Part shown: one piece after another, positions 1 through 6,725 of the stretch
Layout of the letters: every line of letters starts with the position of its first letter
How positions within the stretch are numbered: position 1 is the first letter of the stretch
Assembly: GCA_018646825.1 (NCBI GenBank)
Contig: JABGUA010000004.1
Location: 1-9,630 of the forward strand
DNA length: 9,630 bases
Direction: 5' to 3'
Source: Piscirickettsiaceae bacterium
GTDB taxonomy: Bacteria; Pseudomonadota; Gammaproteobacteria; Nitrosococcales; Methylophagaceae
Translations under genes and position numbers: made by a program
The notes under the pieces: generated by a model
Seen by the model: only the letters and a program-made list of their open reading frames with translations
Databases searched by the model: none
What the model was told of the DNA's origin: nothing

Positions 1-573
1 CACGGTCAAGCCAGACTCAATTGATGCACCCACTAAAGCCGCCATTTCAGCTTCGCTATCAGGTGTCGCAACTGCCAAGGGGTACTCAACACGCCAGTCT
101 GTCGCATCCGTCACATGGGTTACGCGAGCCATCCCATCAAAACGCACATTATGTTTCTTAGTTGCCTTACTTAACCGTTTTTTCACATCTTGACGACGCG
201 CTTCTGTTGTAAGCAATGACACTTCAAATTCATTGACAGCTACACGTGCACGCGATTCTATTTCTAGCGCTTTATCATTATTACTTTTAGTCGCACGTTC
301 TCTAATTTGATCTAAACGGTGATGCAATGCATGGCGTAAAGATGCCCAACGCTTGGGGTTCTCAGTTAAATCATCTTGAATAAATGGGTTTCTTGAAATA
401 ACCCACATATCACCCAAAACCTCAAAAAGCATCTTCGCGCTTCTGCCTGTTTTCCGCTCCTCACGCAACGATTGGAGCAAATCCCATGTAGATTCGCCCA
501 AAAATCGAATAACGATTTCACGGTCAGAAAAAGAAGTATAGTTGTACGGTATCTCACGAATTCGATTTTGCAT
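1..573 (-). CDS. Large FAD/FMN-binding oxidoreductase, N-terminal part (DUF3683 family), runs off left edge
   Basis: An open frame of 191 codons starts at the ATG whose first base is 573 and continues without a stop to base 1, so only the N-terminus is present. It begins MQNRIREIPYNYTSFSDREI, followed by a conserved block RKTGRSAKMLFEVLGDMW (about residues 40-57) and RNPFIQDDL (61-69). I recognise this as the DUF3683 N-terminal domain of very large (about 1,250-1,300 aa) FAD-linked oxidase/dehydrogenases that also carry Fe-S and CCG domains. From about residue 161 (RVEYPLAVATPDSEAEM) the sequence looks like the start of the PCMH-type FAD-binding domain shared with glycolate and D-lactate dehydrogenases. 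The substrate cannot be told from this part; a 2-hydroxyacid such as D-lactate or D-2-hydroxyglutarate is an inference from the superfamily. Residues 80-140 are charged and probably helical. No strong Shine-Dalgarno sequence precedes the ATG. The gene is divergent from uppP. Confidence 0.85.
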   Translation of the reverse strand, partial: MQNRIREIPYNYTSFSDREIVIRFLGESTWDLLQSLREERKTGRSAKMLFEVLGDMWVISRNPFIQDDLTENPKRWASLRHALHHRLDQIRERATKSNNDKALEIESRARVAVNEFEVSLLTTEARRQDVKKRLSKATKKHNVRFDGMARVTHVTDATDWRVEYPLAVATPDSEAEMAALVGASIESGLTV

Positions 574-620
574 GTTAGGCTTAACTAAGATCTATTTAAA
601 AAATTAAAGGTCGAAATTTT

Positions 621-659
621 ATCACGAAGCTGCATTATAATAGGTGGTTAAATCACGAA
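621..659 (+). repeat. Direct repeat ATCACGAA flanking the divergent -10 box
   Basis: ATCACGAA occurs at 621-628 and again at 652-659, 31 bp apart start to start, which is about three helical turns. The -10 palindrome sits between the copies. The spacing suggests a possible operator pair for a transcription factor, but two 8-bp copies could also be chance. Confidence 0.35.
634..641. promoter_or_regulatory. Palindromic -10 box shared by the divergent oxidoreductase and uppP genes (candidate)
   Basis: ATTATAAT is its own reverse complement, so it presents a perfect TATAAT hexamer on the plus strand (636-641, towards uppP) and on the minus strand (639-634, towards the oxidoreductase). No good -35 hexamer lies 16-18 bp upstream on either strand, so promoter activity would need an activator or an upstream AT-rich element. 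The copies of ATCACGAA at 621-628 and 652-659 flank it. This is a motif-level inference. Confidence 0.3.
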
Positions 660-693
660 CCCCTGCTAATCCAACCAACAAGAAAGCAACACA

Positions 694-1494
694 ATGGATT
701 TTATTCAAATAATCGCGCTAGCTTTGCTACAAGGCTTAACCGAATTTTTACCAATCTCAAGCTCAGCCCACCTTATCTTATTGCCAATTATTGCTGGCTG
801 GGAAGATCAAGGCCTCGCATTCGACGTCGCCGTCCATGTTGGCACATTGACAGCTGTTGTCCTCTATTTCCGAAAAACGTTAACTACACTGTCCGTTGAC
901 TGGCTTGCTTCCATTAGCCAACGCAGCATGATTGGTGAAAGCCGCCTTGCATGGGCTGTCTTGTTAGGCACAATTCCCGTCGGCCTCGCAGGGCTATTAT
1001 TAGGTGACATAATCGAGACCCATCTCCGTAGCCCACTCATCATTGCTATCACCACCATCGTCTTTGGCCTTATGCTCGGTTGGGCAGATTGGCAAAGCAA
1101 ACAGCAGCGAGATGAACAAGGGTTAAGCTTCTTCGACGTCCTGTTTATCGGATTCGCTCAAGCCATTGCATTAATACCCGGCACCTCTCGTTCAGGTATT
1201 ACCATCACTGCAGGCTTAATGCTTGGACTTACTCGACAGGCTGCGGCACGATTTTCATTCTTACTCTCTATTCCTGTTATCATTCTCGCAGGCGGATTAA
1301 AAGCAATTGAACTTATTCAATCTGACCTAGTTACCGACTGGTTTGCCATCACGATGGGAACAGGAATTTCCGCAATCAGCGCCTATATTTGCATCCATTT
1401 CTTCCTCAAGATGATAGAAAAAATAGGCATGTGGCCATTTGTTCTCTACCGCCTTGTGTTAGGTGCTATACTCTTGCAGCTATTTATGGCGTAA
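694..1494 (+). CDS. uppP: Undecaprenyl-diphosphatase UppP (BacA family)
   Basis: An integral membrane enzyme of 266 aa that dephosphorylates undecaprenyl pyrophosphate to the monophosphate carrier used for peptidoglycan and O-antigen precursors; overexpression gives bacitracin resistance in related bacteria. The first signature QGLTEFLPISSSAHL is at residues 13-27, giving the (E/Q)xxxE motif (Q13, E17) and the conserved H26. The second signature PGTSRSG is at 162-168 with the key arginine R166. Several hydrophobic segments fill the rest, and length agrees with the family (about 265-275 aa). The ATG is preceded by AGAAAG (681-686) at a spacing of 7. Use of Q at the first acidic position is common in this family and is not a defect. 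It stands alone, divergent from the oxidoreductase gene and 85 bases before rplM, which has its own promoter. Confidence 0.97.
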   Translation: MDFIQIIALALLQGLTEFLPISSSAHLILLPIIAGWEDQGLAFDVAVHVGTLTAVVLYFRKTLTTLSVDWLASISQRSMIGESRLAWAVLLGTIPVGLAGLLLGDIIETHLRSPLIIAITTIVFGLMLGWADWQSKQQRDEQGLSFFDVLFIGFAQAIALIPGTSRSGITITAGLMLGLTRQAAARFSFLLSIPVIILAGGLKAIELIQSDLVTDWFAITMGTGISAISAYICIHFFLKMIEKIGMWPFVLYRLVLGAILLQLFMA

Positions 1495-1500
1495 TCAGAG

Positions 1501-1529
1501 TTGACAGCATCCTAGCGAATGCGTAACAT
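1501..1529 (+). promoter_or_regulatory. Sigma-70-type promoter for rplM-rpsI
   Basis: A perfect -35 hexamer TTGACA (1501-1506) is followed after 17 bp by TAACAT (1524-1529), which matches TATAAT at four of six positions including the key TA..AT bases. It lies just behind the uppP stop codon and would give a leader of about 40-45 bases before the rplM ATG. It is the best promoter match I found in the window and is where a ribosomal protein operon needs one. Confidence 0.65.
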
Positions 1530-1579
1530 TTCCCCTCTTTATTTGACCGCCTGCGTAATTTTCTGGAGCCAATCGCGGA

Positions 1580-2014
1580 ATGAAAACAACAACACTAAGT
1601 GCAAAACCTGCTGAAGTACGCCGCGACTGGTTTGTCGTCGATGCTAACGGCAAAACATTAGGCCGTATGGCTTCTGAAATCGCGCGTCGTTTGCGTGGTA
1701 AACATAAAACAATTTATACCCCCCACGTTGATACTGGCGATTACATCGTTGTCATCAATGCTGAGAAACTACGTGTTTCTGGTAATAAGTTGAAAAATAA
1801 AATTTACTACCACCACACAGGTTATGTTGGTGGTATTAAATCTATTACATTAGAGAAGCAACTTGAGAAAGCACCAGATCGCGTCATCAAATCTGCTGTC
1901 AAAGGCATGTTGCCTAAGAATTCTATGGGTCGTACGATGTTCAGCAAGTTAAAAGTATATGCTGGCGAAGAACACCCACACACAGCCCAACAGCCTAAAG
2001 TGCTGGAAATCTAA
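1580..2014 (+). CDS. rplM: 50S ribosomal protein L13
   Basis: A 144-aa ribosomal protein of the large subunit that binds 23S rRNA early in assembly (E. coli L13 has 142 aa). Family landmarks are visible throughout: RDWFVVDANGKTLGRMASEI near the start, ARRLRGKHK, YTPHVDTGDYIVVINAEK, YYHHTGYVGGIK, VKGMLPKNSMGR and the C-terminal KLKVYAGEEHPHTAQQPKVL. The start is supported by alignment to the family N-terminus and by a GGAG at 1565-1568, 11 bases ahead of the ATG. It is the first gene of the usual rplM-rpsI pair, with 12 bases between stop and next start. In E. coli, L13 represses its own operon at translation; whether the short leader here does the same cannot be seen. Confidence 0.99.
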   Translation: MKTTTLSAKPAEVRRDWFVVDANGKTLGRMASEIARRLRGKHKTIYTPHVDTGDYIVVINAEKLRVSGNKLKNKIYYHHTGYVGGIKSITLEKQLEKAPDRVIKSAVKGMLPKNSMGRTMFSKLKVYAGEEHPHTAQQPKVLEI

Positions 2015-2026
2015 ACGGATATCATT

Positions 2027-2416
2027 ATGGCAGAACAACATTACGCAACCGGTCGCCGCAAAAGTTCAACAGCGCGTGTTTTCATGAAACCAGGCTCGGG
2101 TAACATCACAATCAATACTCGTACGCTTGAAGATTACTTCGGACGTGAAACATCACGTATGGTAGTCCGCCAGCCATTAGAGCTGGTTGATATGCTAAGC
2201 AACTTTGATCTTAAAATCACCGTTCGTGGTGGTGGTAATAATGGTCAAGCTGGCGCAATACGTCACGGTATTAGTCGTGCACTGGTTGAGTACAACAGTG
2301 AATTAAAATCTGAACTTCGTAAAGCCGGTTTCATCACTCGTGATGCCCGTGCAGTCGAGCGTAAGAAAATTGGTTTACACAAAGCGCGTAAACGTCCACA
2401 ATTCTCAAAACGTTAA
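2027..2416 (+). CDS. rpsI: 30S ribosomal protein S9
   Basis: A 129-aa small-subunit protein (E. coli S9 has 130 aa) that binds the 3' major domain of 16S rRNA and whose C-terminal tail reaches tRNA in the P site. The N-terminal YATGRRKSSTARVFMKPGSG, the central RGGGNNGQAGAIRHGISRAL and the C-terminal basic tail KKIGLHKARKRPQFSKR are all intact, ending in the universally conserved Lys-Arg. It lies 12 bases behind rplM with only a weak Shine-Dalgarno (CGGA, 2016-2019), so its translation is probably coupled to rplM. An intrinsic terminator follows 24 bases after the stop, closing the two-gene operon. Confidence 0.99.
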   Translation: MAEQHYATGRRKSSTARVFMKPGSGNITINTRTLEDYFGRETSRMVVRQPLELVDMLSNFDLKITVRGGGNNGQAGAIRHGISRALVEYNSELKSELRKAGFITRDARAVERKKIGLHKARKRPQFSKR

Positions 2417-2440
2417 TCATCAGATTACCGAACAAAGAGA

Positions 2441-2466
2441 AGCCATCCTCGGATGGCTTTTTTTTT
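2441..2466 (+). terminator. Rho-independent terminator of rplM-rpsI
   Basis: A stem of AGCCATC (2441-2447) and GATGGCT (2452-2458) closes a CTCG tetraloop and is followed at once by an unbroken run of T through 2466. The A/G-rich bases just upstream can pair with the first Ts and lengthen the stem. It is placed 24 bases after the rpsI stop. Confidence 0.9.
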
Positions 2467-2482
2467 ACCTTATTTTCACTTC

Positions 2483-2509
2483 ATCACGCCTGGTAAACAA
2501 ACCCGTGAT
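2483..2509. repeat. Imperfect inverted repeat in the rpsI/lpxL convergent spacer
   Basis: ATCACG (2483-2488) pairs with CGTGAT (2504-2509), and after a 3-base bulge GGT (2492-2494) pairs with ACC (2501-2503) around an AAACAA loop. No T run follows on either strand, so it is not a normal intrinsic terminator. It may be an RNA 3'-end structure or chance. Confidence 0.3.
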
Positions 2510-2516
2510 ACCGAAC

Positions 2517-2535
2517 AAAAGCCGAGCTAGCTTTT
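2517..2535 (-). terminator. Weak candidate terminator at the end of lpxL
   Basis: On the minus strand AAAAGC (2535-2530) and GCTTTT (2522-2517) form a 6-bp stem around a 7-base loop, followed by a short T-rich stretch (TTTTGTT). It overlaps the last codons and TAG stop of lpxL. The stem is AT-rich and weak, so this is a low-confidence call. Confidence 0.25.
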
Positions 2536-3441
2536 ATAAAGTGACCCTTTCTTTCCTTCCGGCTGCGTCTTAAATCGCCTATGTACCCAATAGTACTGTT
2601 CTGGTGACTGCCGAACCTCTTCCTCTATCAGATCATTAATTCTCTGTGCATCTGCAACATCATCCCCCGTAGGGAAGCCGTCAAGTGCCGGACTTAAAGT
2701 CAAAGTATAGCTGCCATCAGCTTCACGCCTTGGTACAAAAGGAATCACTGCTGCCCCACTTATCTTTGCCATACGAGCAGTGGCTGGCACTGTCGCTGCG
2801 GTATTACCAAAAAACTGGGCAAAAATACTTAATTTCCTTCCATAATCCTGATCGGGAGCATACCAAACAATTTTATTTTTTCTCAAAGCCCGAATCATCG
2901 CACGCGGATCTTCTTGAAGCACAACACCTTCACTATGATGAGTACGTGCTTGCACCATCACCGCATTAAATAAAGGGTTCTTTAATGGTCTGAACATGAC
3001 ATAACACGGTTTTTTAAGCATGATTAATCGGCCACCCAACTCCATACTCGTAAAATGGCCAGTTAATAAAATAACACCTTTTCCCTTTGCTAATCCCGCT
3101 TCAAGGTGGTCTAAACCTTGATAACGTACCCTTTTTTCTAAGCTTTTATCACTGGCCCACCAACTTAATGCCGTTTCGATCAATAACATGCCCATTGTGC
3201 GCATATTCTCATCTAATAAGTCTGTTCTCCGCTGCTCAGTCCATTCAGGGAAGCATAATTCAAGATTACGCTTTGCCACTCGCCTTCTTGCTGAGGTGAG
3301 TGGCGTAATAACCCATGCAACTAGACGGCCTGAAAACATCTGTAACCGTACTGGCAAACAAACGGATAAGCGCATCAATCCCAAACCAAGCCAACTAAGC
3401 CAGAAACGGGGATGCAAGAACTGCTTTTGAAAAAGTGTCAT
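2527..3441 (-). CDS. lpxL: Lipid A late acyltransferase, LpxL/HtrB family (Kdo2-lipid IVA lauroyltransferase)
   Basis: An inner-membrane acyltransferase that adds a secondary acyl chain from acyl-ACP to Kdo2-lipid IVA in lipid A synthesis. Counting from the ATG at 3441 it has 304 aa (E. coli LpxL has 306). The N-terminus FLHPRFWLSWLGLGLMRL resembles LpxL, with a hydrophobic anchor and RNLELCFPEW after it. The catalytic H(X)4E motif is HFTSME (H129/E134), PDQDYG is at about 196-201, and the C-terminal YWVHRRFK block is intact. An in-frame TTG at 3450 would add three residues (MVN) and would place HPR exactly as in E. coli; neither start has a clear Shine-Dalgarno, and I chose ATG. LpxL rather than LpxM is my call from the N-terminus; the acyl chain added cannot be read. 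It is divergent from waaA, whose product supplies the Kdo-bearing substrate. Confidence 0.93.
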   Translation of the reverse strand: MTLFQKQFLHPRFWLSWLGLGLMRLSVCLPVRLQMFSGRLVAWVITPLTSARRRVAKRNLELCFPEWTEQRRTDLLDENMRTMGMLLIETALSWWASDKSLEKRVRYQGLDHLEAGLAKGKGVILLTGHFTSMELGGRLIMLKKPCYVMFRPLKNPLFNAVMVQARTHHSEGVVLQEDPRAMIRALRKNKIVWYAPDQDYGRKLSIFAQFFGNTAATVPATARMAKISGAAVIPFVPRREADGSYTLTLSPALDGFPTGDDVADAQRINDLIEEEVRQSPEQYYWVHRRFKTQPEGKKGSLYKS

Positions 3442-3472
3442 GTTGACCAATCATTAAGAAATCTAACGCCTA

Positions 3473-3481
3473 TGCTATCAT
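3473..3481 (+). promoter_or_regulatory. Extended -10 promoter for waaA-tadA (candidate)
   Basis: TGCTATCAT fits the extended -10 pattern TGnTATnAT, with TATCAT matching the consensus at five of six positions. No good -35 lies 17 bp upstream, as is typical for extended -10 promoters. Transcription would start near 3488, about 40 bases before the waaA start. Confidence 0.4.
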
Positions 3482-3518
3482 TCTCATTGGTTTACCGCTA
3501 AATAAACAGAACAAAAAG

Positions 3519-3530
3519 ATGCGCGCTTGA
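3519..3530 (+). other. Three-codon leader ORF overlapping the waaA start
   Basis: ATG CGC GCT TGA encodes Met-Arg-Ala and ends in a TGA (3528-3530) that overlaps the waaA TTG start (3527-3529). It is out of frame with waaA. The AAAAAG just upstream (3513-3518) is too close to serve this ATG well. It could couple translation by termination and reinitiation, or be chance. Confidence 0.25.
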
Positions 3531-4804
3531 AATTACTTTACACCACCCTATTTTATATTTGCTTACCTTTAGTCATATTACGACTAATTTGGCGAGGCAC
3601 TCGTGCACCCGCATATTGGAAACGTTGGTCTGAGCGCTTCGGTAACAGCCCTGCGTTGACAAAACCATCGCCAGTTATATGGATACATGCCGTCTCGGTA
3701 GGGGAAGTTGAAGCCTGCCGCCCTTTAATGAAAAGCCTACAAATCGTATACCCAAAACACCAACTCTTAATTACAACCATGACACCTACCGGTAGCGAGC
3801 GCGTCAAATTATTGTTTTCTGATACTGTGGCCCATTGTTACCTGCCCTATGACTTACCCTTCGCTATCAAGCGTTTTTTAAGAAATAATCGGCCAGTTTT
3901 CGGCGTGATTATGGAAACTGAAATCTGGCCCAACTTAATCTTAACTTGTAAGCAACAAAACATCCCCCTTGTACTCGCTAATGCACGGATGTCAGATAGG
4001 TCTGCAAAAGGCTATGCACGCTTTCCAAAACTAACGAAAATGGTTCTGAATAGCCTACGTTTCATTGCGGCACAAGGCCAACATGATCGTGATAATTTTC
4101 ATCTCCTCGGCGCTGATATTACCGATGTTCATGCCATCGGAAACTTAAAATACGAAACAAACCTGCCAGCCAGTATTGTTGAGCAAGCAAGTGCAATGCG
4201 TGTGATGTGGGATAACAACCGGCCTGTTCTCGTTGCAGCTAGCACCCATGAGGGTGAAGAAGAAATCATCCTTCACGCATCGAAGCAAGTCCGTTCCAAA
4301 TTTCCTAATTTATTGTTAATTATCGTACCTCGACATCCGGAACGCTTCGACCGTGTTACTGCAATTACACAGAAAACGGGGGTTAAAACCCTTCGGCGCA
4401 GTGAACAATTACCTTGCTCATCAGATATTCAAGTATTGGTTGTCGACACAATGGGTGAGCTACCCTTATTCTACGCCGCCTGTGACGTCGCATTCGTTGG
4501 GGGAAGTCTCGTCCCACATGGAGGACATAATATTCTTGAACCAGCGGCCTTAGGTAGAGCCACCCTCGTCGGACCACATTTTTTTAATTTCAATGAAATC
4601 ACACGTCAATTCCTTAAAGCCGAAGCCGCGGTAGAAGTGATCAATGCTGAAGACCTTGCTGCTAACGTCATTCGTCTTCTAAATGATGCCGAACAGCGTG
4701 CAAAAATGGGTGAAGCAGCTCTAAAACTAATCGCGACTAGTCAAGGTGCTAGCACGAGGCTAGCTAATCTTATCAAACGTCATATTGTCATTCATGATCC
4801 CTGA
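3527..4804 (+). CDS. waaA: 3-deoxy-D-manno-octulosonic acid (Kdo) transferase WaaA/KdtA
   Basis: A membrane-associated GT-B-fold glycosyltransferase that moves Kdo from CMP-Kdo to lipid IVA, the step before LpxL. The frame has 425 aa, the same as E. coli WaaA. The N-terminal hydrophobic anchor is at about 3-23, then RAPAYWKRWSERFG, the catalytic-site motif VSVGE with E60, TTMTPTGS (83-90), YLPYDLP, METEIWPN (129-136), STHEGEEE, PRHPERF (268-274) and the CMP-Kdo-binding region GGSLVPHGGHN (325-335) with E338. The start is TTG: the family N-terminus aligns there (E. coli MLELLYTALLY against MKLLYTTLFY), an in-frame TAA lies at 3503-3505, and no ATG or GTG intervenes in frame. Whether it is mono- or bifunctional cannot be told from sequence by eye. 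The last 11 bases overlap tadA, indicating one operon. Confidence 0.97.
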   Translation: MKLLYTTLFYICLPLVILRLIWRGTRAPAYWKRWSERFGNSPALTKPSPVIWIHAVSVGEVEACRPLMKSLQIVYPKHQLLITTMTPTGSERVKLLFSDTVAHCYLPYDLPFAIKRFLRNNRPVFGVIMETEIWPNLILTCKQQNIPLVLANARMSDRSAKGYARFPKLTKMVLNSLRFIAAQGQHDRDNFHLLGADITDVHAIGNLKYETNLPASIVEQASAMRVMWDNNRPVLVAASTHEGEEEIILHASKQVRSKFPNLLLIIVPRHPERFDRVTAITQKTGVKTLRRSEQLPCSSDIQVLVVDTMGELPLFYAACDVAFVGGSLVPHGGHNILEPAALGRATLVGPHFFNFNEITRQFLKAEAAVEVINAEDLAANVIRLLNDAEQRAKMGEAALKLIATSQGASTRLANLIKRHIVIHDP

Positions 4805-5249
4805 GGATCAAAAATGGATGCATCATGCACTCGCGCTGGCAGAAAAAGCGCAACAACAAGATGAAGTCCCTGTCGGTGCCGTCATTGTCCTCAACAACAC
4901 AATCATAGGTGAAGGTTGGAATCAACCCATTTCAAGCAATGACGCAACTGCTCACGCTGAAATACAAGCTATCCGGGCCGCTTGTCTAAAAAGTAATAAT
5001 TATCGCCTACCCAATACAACACTCTATGTCACATTAGAACCTTGCCTGATGTGTGCCGGTGCCATTATCCATAGCCGTATAGCACGATTAGTCTTCGCAG
5101 CCAAAGAGCCTAAAACAGGTGCTGCAGGCAGTGGCTTTGATGTACTCAATAATCACCGCCTTAATCACCATGTTGAATGTGAACACGGCGTACTCGCAGA
5201 ACAAAGTAGTCAATTGCTGCGCCAATTCTTTAAAGCCCGTCGTCAATAA
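4794..5249 (+). CDS. tadA: tRNA-specific adenosine deaminase TadA
   Basis: A zinc enzyme that converts the wobble adenosine (A34) of tRNA-Arg(ACG) to inosine so that CGU, CGC and CGA codons can be read. From the ATG at 4794 it has 151 aa. The deaminase motif HAE is at 54-56 (zinc ligand H54, proton-shuttle E56) and PCLMC at 83-87 supplies zinc ligands C84 and C87. QDEVPVGAVIV, NYRLPNTTLYVTLEP, SRIARLVFAAKEPKTGAAGS and the C-terminal FFKARRQ are characteristic. The start overlaps the end of waaA by 11 bases and has no Shine-Dalgarno, suggesting coupling. A second in-frame ATG at 4818 has GAGGA (4803-4807) 10 bases ahead, but would remove the QKW that matches the YW before M-H-A-L in E. coli TadA, so I prefer 4794. 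A TTG at 4785 is also possible. tadA next to mltF is also seen in E. coli. Confidence 0.97.
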   Translation: MIPEDQKWMHHALALAEKAQQQDEVPVGAVIVLNNTIIGEGWNQPISSNDATAHAEIQAIRAACLKSNNYRLPNTTLYVTLEPCLMCAGAIIHSRIARLVFAAKEPKTGAAGSGFDVLNNHRLNHHVECEHGVLAEQSSQLLRQFFKARRQ

Positions 5250-5283
5250 AAATTATCCAAACCTGTGAACATCAAACGCATAA

Positions 5284-5292
5284 TGCGATAAT
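5284..5292 (+). promoter_or_regulatory. Extended -10 promoter for mltF (candidate)
   Basis: TGCGATAAT fits TGn followed by GATAAT, five of six matches to TATAAT. Upstream GTGAAC (5265-5270, 16-bp spacer) is only a weak -35. It lies in the 72-base gap between tadA and mltF, leaving a leader of about 25 bases. Confidence 0.35.
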
Positions 5293-5315
5293 CAGGCAAA
5301 CACTCATTTAAGGTT

Positions 5316-5328
5316 ATTTCATTGAAAT
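5316..5328 (+). repeat. Inverted repeat spanning the mltF start codon
   Basis: ATTTCA (5316-5321) and TGAAAT (5323-5328) are exact inverted copies around the first T of the TTG start. As RNA it could form only a short AT-rich 5-bp stem with the start codon in the loop, so a regulatory role is speculative. Confidence 0.25.
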
Positions 5329-6725
5329 ATCACTTTATCATCCTTTTCCTCAGTTTCTCTCTGCTCACCGCCTGCAGTAAAACTGAATCACAACTTGAGC
5401 AAATAAAACAACGCGGTGAACTCAACGTTTTAAGTCGCTACAGCCCCACGAGCTATTACAAAAAAGGCGATGATTTCACAGGGTTAGAATACGACTTGGC
5501 CAAATTATTCGCGCAACACCTTGACGTTAAACTCAATATTATCGTCCCAGATAATTTAAGTAATATGCTACATCTGTTGGAACAAGGGCATGCCGATATC
5601 GCTGCAGCTGGTCTTACCATCACCCCAGAAAGAAAGAAGTTATTGCGTTTCGGGCCTGTATACCAAGAAGTCACTCAACAATTAATTTATCGGCGAGGAA
5701 ATCGTAGACCAAAAAACATCCGAGCAATAGCAGGTAGTCTCCTTGAAGTTGTCGCTGACAGTAGTCATGTTGAACAACTTAAGCAACATCAAACCGACAT
5801 TCCAGCATTACAATGGATCGAAAATAAAAAACTCGACAGCAGCCACCTACTTGAATTAGTACAACTAGAGATGATTGATTTTACTGTCGGCGACTCAAAT
5901 GAAGTCGCTGCCCAACAAAATTTCTTCCCTGAATTACGCGTCGCTTTCGATATCTCAGATCCTCAACCTTTAGCTTGGGCTTTAGCATTATCTGAAGACA
6001 CCAGCTTATATGATGAAGTCGAGCAGTTTTTCGAGATAGTCTCAGCCTCCGGTGAGCTTGATAGCCTTATGGAAAAATATTATGGCCATATCAGACGTTT
6101 TGATTATGTCGATACCCGGGCTCTCTATCGTAAAATCATCACCGCTTTACCCACATATAAACCTTTATTCAAAAAAATTGCCGCTGAATTTGAGCTTGAT
6201 TGGCGCCTCCTTGCTGCCATCGCTTATCAAGAATCGCATTGGAACCCCAAAGCCGTATCGCATACTGGCGTGAGAGGCTTAATGATGATTACCAATGGCA
6301 CTGCAAAACAAATGAAGATTGACGATCGCGAAGATCCTGAACAAAGCATCATGGCCGGCGCTGGCTACCTTATTTTTCTCAAAAGCCGCCTTCCAGAGCG
6401 CATACCAGAACCCGACAAAACTTGGATAGCCTTAGCCGCCTACAATGTTGGTTTAGGCCATATAGAAGATGCACGCATCATTACGCAACAAAACGAACAA
6501 AATCCTGACTCATGGCCCGATATTAAACAAAATTTACCACTGCTGAGCAAAAAGAAATGGTATAGCGAAACACGCCACGGTTACGCTCGGGGAAACGAGC
6601 CCGTTCGATATATTGAAAATATTCGCCGTTACTACGATATTTTATTGTACGATATAGAAAGTGGTAACCAACAAAACTCATCGGAAGAATCTCAACAACA
6701 AGGAGAACTCCCATCCGCATTGTAA
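5322..6725 (+). CDS. mltF: Membrane-bound lytic murein transglycosylase F (MltF)
   Basis: An outer-membrane lipoprotein of 467 aa that cleaves the MurNAc-GlcNAc bond of peptidoglycan to leave 1,6-anhydro-MurNAc ends. Residues 1-17 are a lipoprotein signal with lipobox LTAC (15-18), so C18 would be lipidated. Residues about 30-255 form a periplasmic solute-binding (SBP_bac_3-like) regulatory domain with TGLEYDLAKLFA and TITPERKKLLRFGPVY. Residues about 275-440 are the family-1 SLT domain: AYQESHW with catalytic E304, GVRGLMMIT (316-324) and AAYNVGLGH (372-380). The tail after 445 is polar and Gln/Ser-rich. The start is TTG, with AAGG (5310-5313) eight bases ahead; it is the only start that gives a whole signal peptide. 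Tandem placement after tadA fits E. coli, where the two genes are neighbours. Confidence 0.97.
   Translation: MKYHFIILFLSFSLLTACSKTESQLEQIKQRGELNVLSRYSPTSYYKKGDDFTGLEYDLAKLFAQHLDVKLNIIVPDNLSNMLHLLEQGHADIAAAGLTITPERKKLLRFGPVYQEVTQQLIYRRGNRRPKNIRAIAGSLLEVVADSSHVEQLKQHQTDIPALQWIENKKLDSSHLLELVQLEMIDFTVGDSNEVAAQQNFFPELRVAFDISDPQPLAWALALSEDTSLYDEVEQFFEIVSASGELDSLMEKYYGHIRRFDYVDTRALYRKIITALPTYKPLFKKIAAEFELDWRLLAAIAYQESHWNPKAVSHTGVRGLMMITNGTAKQMKIDDREDPEQSIMAGAGYLIFLKSRLPERIPEPDKTWIALAAYNVGLGHIEDARIITQQNEQNPDSWPDIKQNLPLLSKKKWYSETRHGYARGNEPVRYIENIRRYYDILLYDIESGNQQNSSEESQQQGELPSAL

Noticed and set aside
366..557. A 63-codon minus-strand frame
   Set aside because: It is a shadow of the FAD oxidoreductase frame on the same strand, which matches a known family over 191 codons.
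864..1100. Minus-strand frame within uppP
   Set aside because: It is antisense to a well-conserved gene, with no recognisable protein features or ribosome site.
1543..1566. A second rplM promoter from TTGACC (1543-1548)
   Set aside because: Its -10 would fall on the ribosome-binding site at the gene start, leaving no usable leader.
2340..2573. Plus-strand frame overlapping the rpsI end and the terminator
   Set aside because: It reads in another frame through rpsI and through the terminator, has no family resemblance, and overlaps the end of lpxL.
3443..3481. TTGACC (3443-3448) as -35 for waaA
   Set aside because: No reasonable -10 lies 16-18 bp downstream; TATCAT is 27 bp away. The extended -10 alone is a better explanation.
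4383..4577. Minus-strand frame within waaA
   Set aside because: It is antisense to conserved catalytic motifs of WaaA and explained by that gene's codon pattern.
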